Shown here in pieces: positions 6,501 to 7,752 of a stretch of DNA of 7,752 bases (the first letter of the stretch is position 1; each line of letters opens with the position of its first letter). Where the stretch lies: the NCBI GenBank assembly GCA_024641205.1, contig JAHEDM010000105.1:1-7752 (forward strand), read 5' to 3'. A program made the translations under genes and the position numbers. This DNA is from Actinomycetes bacterium (GTDB lineage: Bacteria; Actinomycetota; Acidimicrobiia; Spongiisociales; UBA4744). The notes under the pieces were generated by a model. The model had not been told where the DNA came from. It saw only the letters and a program-made list of their open reading frames with translations, and did no database searches.

Positions 6501-7036
6501 GAGGTAGCTCCCGAATTGACCCCGGCCCGCAATCTCAGTTCGGGCTGGCCCAGTTCCTCGCCGAGCCCGGCCACCATATCCACCAGTTCCAATCCGGCCC
6601 GGACCGCCCGTTCGCCGTCATCTTCACGGGCGACCGCTGCTCCCCACACTCCCATGACGGCGTCACCGATGAACTTGTCGACGGTGCCCCCAAAACGCTC
6701 GATGATCTCCCGGGCCCGATCGAAGTAGACGGTCAGCATGTCCCTGACCTCTTCAGAGTCGCGGTGTTCCGAGTAGGTGGTGTAGCCGACGATGTCGGCA
6801 AAGAGCACCGAAATGAAGCGCTTCTCGGCAACGTCGGGAGCGGTTGGTTCTCCTGCGCCCTGCTCGACGGGTGGCGCCACTCCTTCCCCGAGCGGCTTCC
6901 CACAACTGCCACAGAACTTGTCGTCAGCGTCATTCTGTGTGCCGCAGTGCGAGCAGACGACACTCAACGGATTGCCGCACTCTTTGCAGAATCTGCGGTC
7001 GGAGCGATTCTCGGTTCCACAAACACCACAGGTCAC
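3533..7036 (-). CDS. Zinc-ribbon / class III adenylate cyclase / STAND ATPase / TPR protein
   Basis: This 1167-residue cytosolic signalling protein is predicted to make cAMP from ATP. A double zinc ribbon comes first: CxxC pairs at Cys3/6 with Cys17/20, and Cys28/31 with Cys42/45. A class III cyclase domain spans about 72-248. Its metal-binding aspartates are Asp81 (LFADIVGYT) and Asp125 (DKFIGDAVMGVWG). The adenine-selecting pair is Lys121 and Asp193, and the transition-state pair is Asn196 and Arg200 (GDLVNTASRL). All canonical residues are present, so activity is likely. An AAA/STAND ATPase follows, with FVGRDREM at 266-273, Walker A GEGGIGKT at 296-303, Walker B VLVFEDLHWAD at 418-428 and LARPDL at 452-457. 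LPDSLQAVIAARLDRLD at 545-561 resembles the following helical/winged-helix module. Residues from about 640 to the end are Ala/Glu/Leu-rich helices resembling TPR repeats. The GTG at 7036 is preferred because GGAGG sits 6 nt upstream. Starting at the far upstream ATG (7225) would add 63 unrelated residues and overlap the divergent ligase gene. What the sensor detects is unknown. Confidence 0.96.
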   Translation of the reverse strand: MTCGVCGTENRSDRRFCKECGNPLSVVCSHCGTQNDADDKFCGSCGKPLGEGVAPPVEQGAGEPTAPDVAEKRFISVLFADIVGYTTYSEHRDSEEVRDMLTVYFDRAREIIERFGGTVDKFIGDAVMGVWGAAVAREDDGERAVRAGLELVDMVAGLGEELGQPELRLRAGVNSGATSVGPGGNHQGLVVGDLVNTASRLQSIAEPGTVFVGATTHSVTSRSIDYEPMGEKTVKGKMETVAAWKAIRVAGMVGGRTDGDIRRPPFVGRDREMRLLKDQLAAVESEQRARLVSIVGEGGIGKTRLAEEFKKHIDGFSQEVYWHQGRSPSYGDGVTFWALGEMIRRRAGIVENEDPARARTRLRTCVAEFVSNDEDRRWIEPRLEGLLGLGEMPAGGRAELFSALRSFFQHIAARGTTVLVFEDLHWADSGLVDFVAELVERSARSPILVITLARPDLLDRHPTWGAQHRSSMAVRLAPLTNPDMQQMLTEYLPGVDGEVIGKLVERSAGMPLYAVEMVRMLTTTGQLVEAGEGFLYEGDLASMALPDSLQAVIAARLDRLDPAERSLLQDGAVLGQTFTPEGLMALRGGETDDLEVDLRRLVQLELLDLEDDPRSPERGQYRFLQSLIREVAYQRLNRPDRRSRHLAAARYFEAFDDTELAGVVAGHYMGAYQASPEGPEGEELAARALQGLADAATRAATLGSHRQAMDLLDQAIELSVPEEQRAGFRLQAAAYAEAQTEVERGLAYIEAARAYFDRIGDLEGIRMAATAHSSILNSHYRSDEALTVIEPVFREVRTIDDPVTVRLAAEAARSFALTANHAPAIEAVVRLLPAASSLGLTEVTLDSLVTQATALAWRGRVMESRVLFRGAAAVAEDHGLLRVTGRALNNLASTLYLDDPQEAIRVGERLQDVAVRLGDFSWMVRNAGDAASTYVTQGRYEEALARLDEFEEEQLSDFWKAWWVANRALVELRTGQSPDAFQRTMDALAFYDTETDPQLRSGIDQAKCQVYKCVGRWDDAYDLAMKIDHINTGIGLYEAAQAAAWTRRTDRVEEVAASFAENANQGVLVDGLGMYLDGTRAALSGDTDQAADLFTSLIELWGPVVIEEDLAIVQTTLAMLVGRNHPAAAQAAQAAYDWLASTGTTCFVEVWADGLPTPADQGAAAVG

Positions 7037-7042
7037 GGAAGG

Positions 7043-7047
7043 CCTCC
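7043..7047 (-). promoter_or_regulatory. Ribosome binding site deciding the cyclase GTG start
   Basis: On the minus strand GGAGG is followed by the 6-nt spacer CCTTCC and then GTG at 7036-7034. This is the best Shine-Dalgarno in the window and fixes the start right at the first zinc-ribbon cysteines. Confidence 0.85.
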
Positions 7048-7168
7048 AGGGAGTATCAGGCAGGTTACCGGTTGAGTTTCTGTAATGGAGAAGATGAATG
7101 AGCCTCGCCGATGCTCTCCCGACACCGCCCGGCAGGTACCGGTAATCTCGGACCGCACGGCCGTTGCC

Positions 7169-7173
7169 AGGAG
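7169..7173 (+). promoter_or_regulatory. Ribosome binding site for the acyl-CoA ligase
   Basis: AGGAG lies 8 nt upstream of the ATG at 7182, at good spacing, and supports that start. Confidence 0.8.
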
Positions 7174-7181
7174 AAACCACC

Positions 7182-7752
7182 ATGATCTTCACCAGCCCCC
7201 TGCCCGAGGTAGAGATACCGAACATCGCAATAACGCCCGCCGTGTTCCGCCATGCCGGAGAACTGGCCGAAAAGACTGCCGTGATCGACGGACCGACCGG
7301 ACGGTCCTATACCTACGGTCAGCTTTACGATCTCACCAAGCGGGTGGCAGGCGGATTGGCCGCCTGCGGATTCGAAGCAGGCGATGTGCTGGCCATCATG
7401 GCCCCCAACCTGCCCGAGTACGCCATCGCCTTTCATGCCGCTGCCTTGCTGGGCGGCATCTCCACCACCATCAACCCGACCTACACGGCCGAAGAAGTCG
7501 AGTATCAGCTCAATGACGCCGGGGCCAAGCTGATGGTCACCATCTCCCTGTTCCTCGAGACGGCCCGCGAAGCCGCCGCCAACAGCCCGGTCGAAGAGAT
7601 CTTCACGCTCGATCCAAGCGAAGACGCCACTTCGTTCCTGTCTCTCCTGGCCGCCGACCCGGTCGACGGGCAGACCACAGTCGACCCCACCCACGATCTG
7701 GTCACTCTGCCCTACTCGAGCGGCACGACCGGGCTTCCCAAAGGGGTGATGC
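7182..7752 (+). CDS. 4-coumarate-CoA-ligase-like acyl-CoA synthetase, N-terminal part
   Basis: The 190 residues visible belong to the ANL superfamily of adenylate-forming enzymes, which activate a carboxylic acid with ATP to an acyl-AMP and then transfer it to coenzyme A. The opening LPEVEIPNIAITPAVFRHAG and RSYTYGQLYDLTKRVAGGL resemble the N-terminus of 4CL-type ligases. APNLPEYAIAFHAAALLGG and STTINPTYTAEEVEYQLND are conserved family blocks. The window ends in the P-loop motif YSSGTTGLPKGVM at 178-190. The substrate-pocket, hinge and C-terminal lysine motifs lie beyond the edge. The substrate, whether an aromatic acid such as coumarate or a medium- or long-chain fatty acid, therefore cannot be decided. 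No stop codon occurs up to the window end. The start is set by the AGGAG at 7169-7173. The gene diverges from the cyclase gene across 145 bp. The family call is secure. Confidence 0.94.
   Translation, partial: MIFTSPLPEVEIPNIAITPAVFRHAGELAEKTAVIDGPTGRSYTYGQLYDLTKRVAGGLAACGFEAGDVLAIMAPNLPEYAIAFHAAALLGGISTTINPTYTAEEVEYQLNDAGAKLMVTISLFLETAREAAANSPVEEIFTLDPSEDATSFLSLLAADPVDGQTTVDPTHDLVTLPYSSGTTGLPKGVM

Larger units (their letters stand above)
7037..7181. promoter_or_regulatory. Divergent control region with a repeated palindromic motif
   Basis: These 145 bp must hold the start signals of both the cyclase gene (minus) and the ligase gene (plus). GGCAGGTTACCGGTT at 7059-7073 and GGCAGGTACCGGTAA at 7131-7145 are nearly the same sequence, differing by one inserted T within the core. 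Each contains a dyad (GGTTACC or GGTACC) and ACCGGT. Two similar dyads 72 bp apart, each close to one of the two genes, fit a shared transcription factor site. I see no convincing sigma-70 -10/-35 pair. The repeat is observed; the operator role is inference. Confidence 0.45.

Noticed and set aside
3533..7036. STAND protein as an anti-phage defence system
   Set aside because: The output domain is a complete nucleotide cyclase, and the neighbours are metabolic or unknown genes; no nuclease, protease or cyclic-nucleotide-gated effector is present in the window.
6068..7075. 335-codon plus-strand open frame antisense to the cyclase gene
   Set aside because: It mirrors the zinc-ribbon and cyclase coding strand, has no recognisable domain, and long antisense frames are expected in GC-rich coding DNA.
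7065..7694. 209-codon minus-strand frame opposite the ligase gene
   Set aside because: It is Gly-rich and without motifs, and the opposite strand encodes clear ANL-family blocks.

Overview
The window is visibly GC-rich, with short intergenic gaps, G/C-ending codons and GTG starts. It carries a mycobacterial-type DUF664 (DinB-like) protein, a DUF2804 protein and a very large zinc-ribbon/adenylate-cyclase/STAND-ATPase protein. Together these suggest a high-GC actinobacterium, possibly of the Acidimicrobiia type. That placement is inference from gene content, not a sequence search. Both ends of the window cut through genes.

Layout. 1-327 (minus) is the N-terminus of phosphoenolpyruvate carboxylase. 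328-472 is a divergent intergenic region with a perfect 8-bp inverted repeat in the ppc leader. 473-1342 (plus) is an unrecognised multi-pass membrane protein with a GTG start. 1499-2011 (plus) is a DUF664/DinB-like protein. 2012-2432 is a 421-bp convergent gap without a convincing gene. It holds two adjacent strong hairpins, a stretch resembling the 3' end of 16S rRNA and a 26-bp perfect palindrome that probably acts as a bidirectional terminator. 2433-3467 (minus) is a DUF2804 protein. 3533-7036 (minus) encodes a protein of about 1167 residues with a double zinc ribbon, a complete class III nucleotide cyclase domain, an AAA/STAND ATPase and a TPR-like helical tail. 7037-7181 is a divergent regulatory region with two copies of a GGCAGGT(T)ACCGGT motif. 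7182-7752 (plus) is the N-terminal part of a 4-coumarate-CoA-ligase-like acyl-CoA synthetase, cut at its AMP-binding P-loop motif.

How the genes may work together. The cyclase and DUF2804 genes lie head-to-tail on one strand, 65 bp apart, and could share a transcript. The acyl-CoA ligase diverges from the cyclase across a short shared control region. A cAMP-producing STAND regulator next to a lipid or aromatic acid activating enzyme is an attractive but unproven pairing. PEP carboxylase, the membrane protein and the DUF664 protein show no evident functional link to these.

No mobile element, CRISPR array, tRNA or rRNA gene was seen. The most interesting items are the cyclase-STAND protein and the structured convergent intergenic region.
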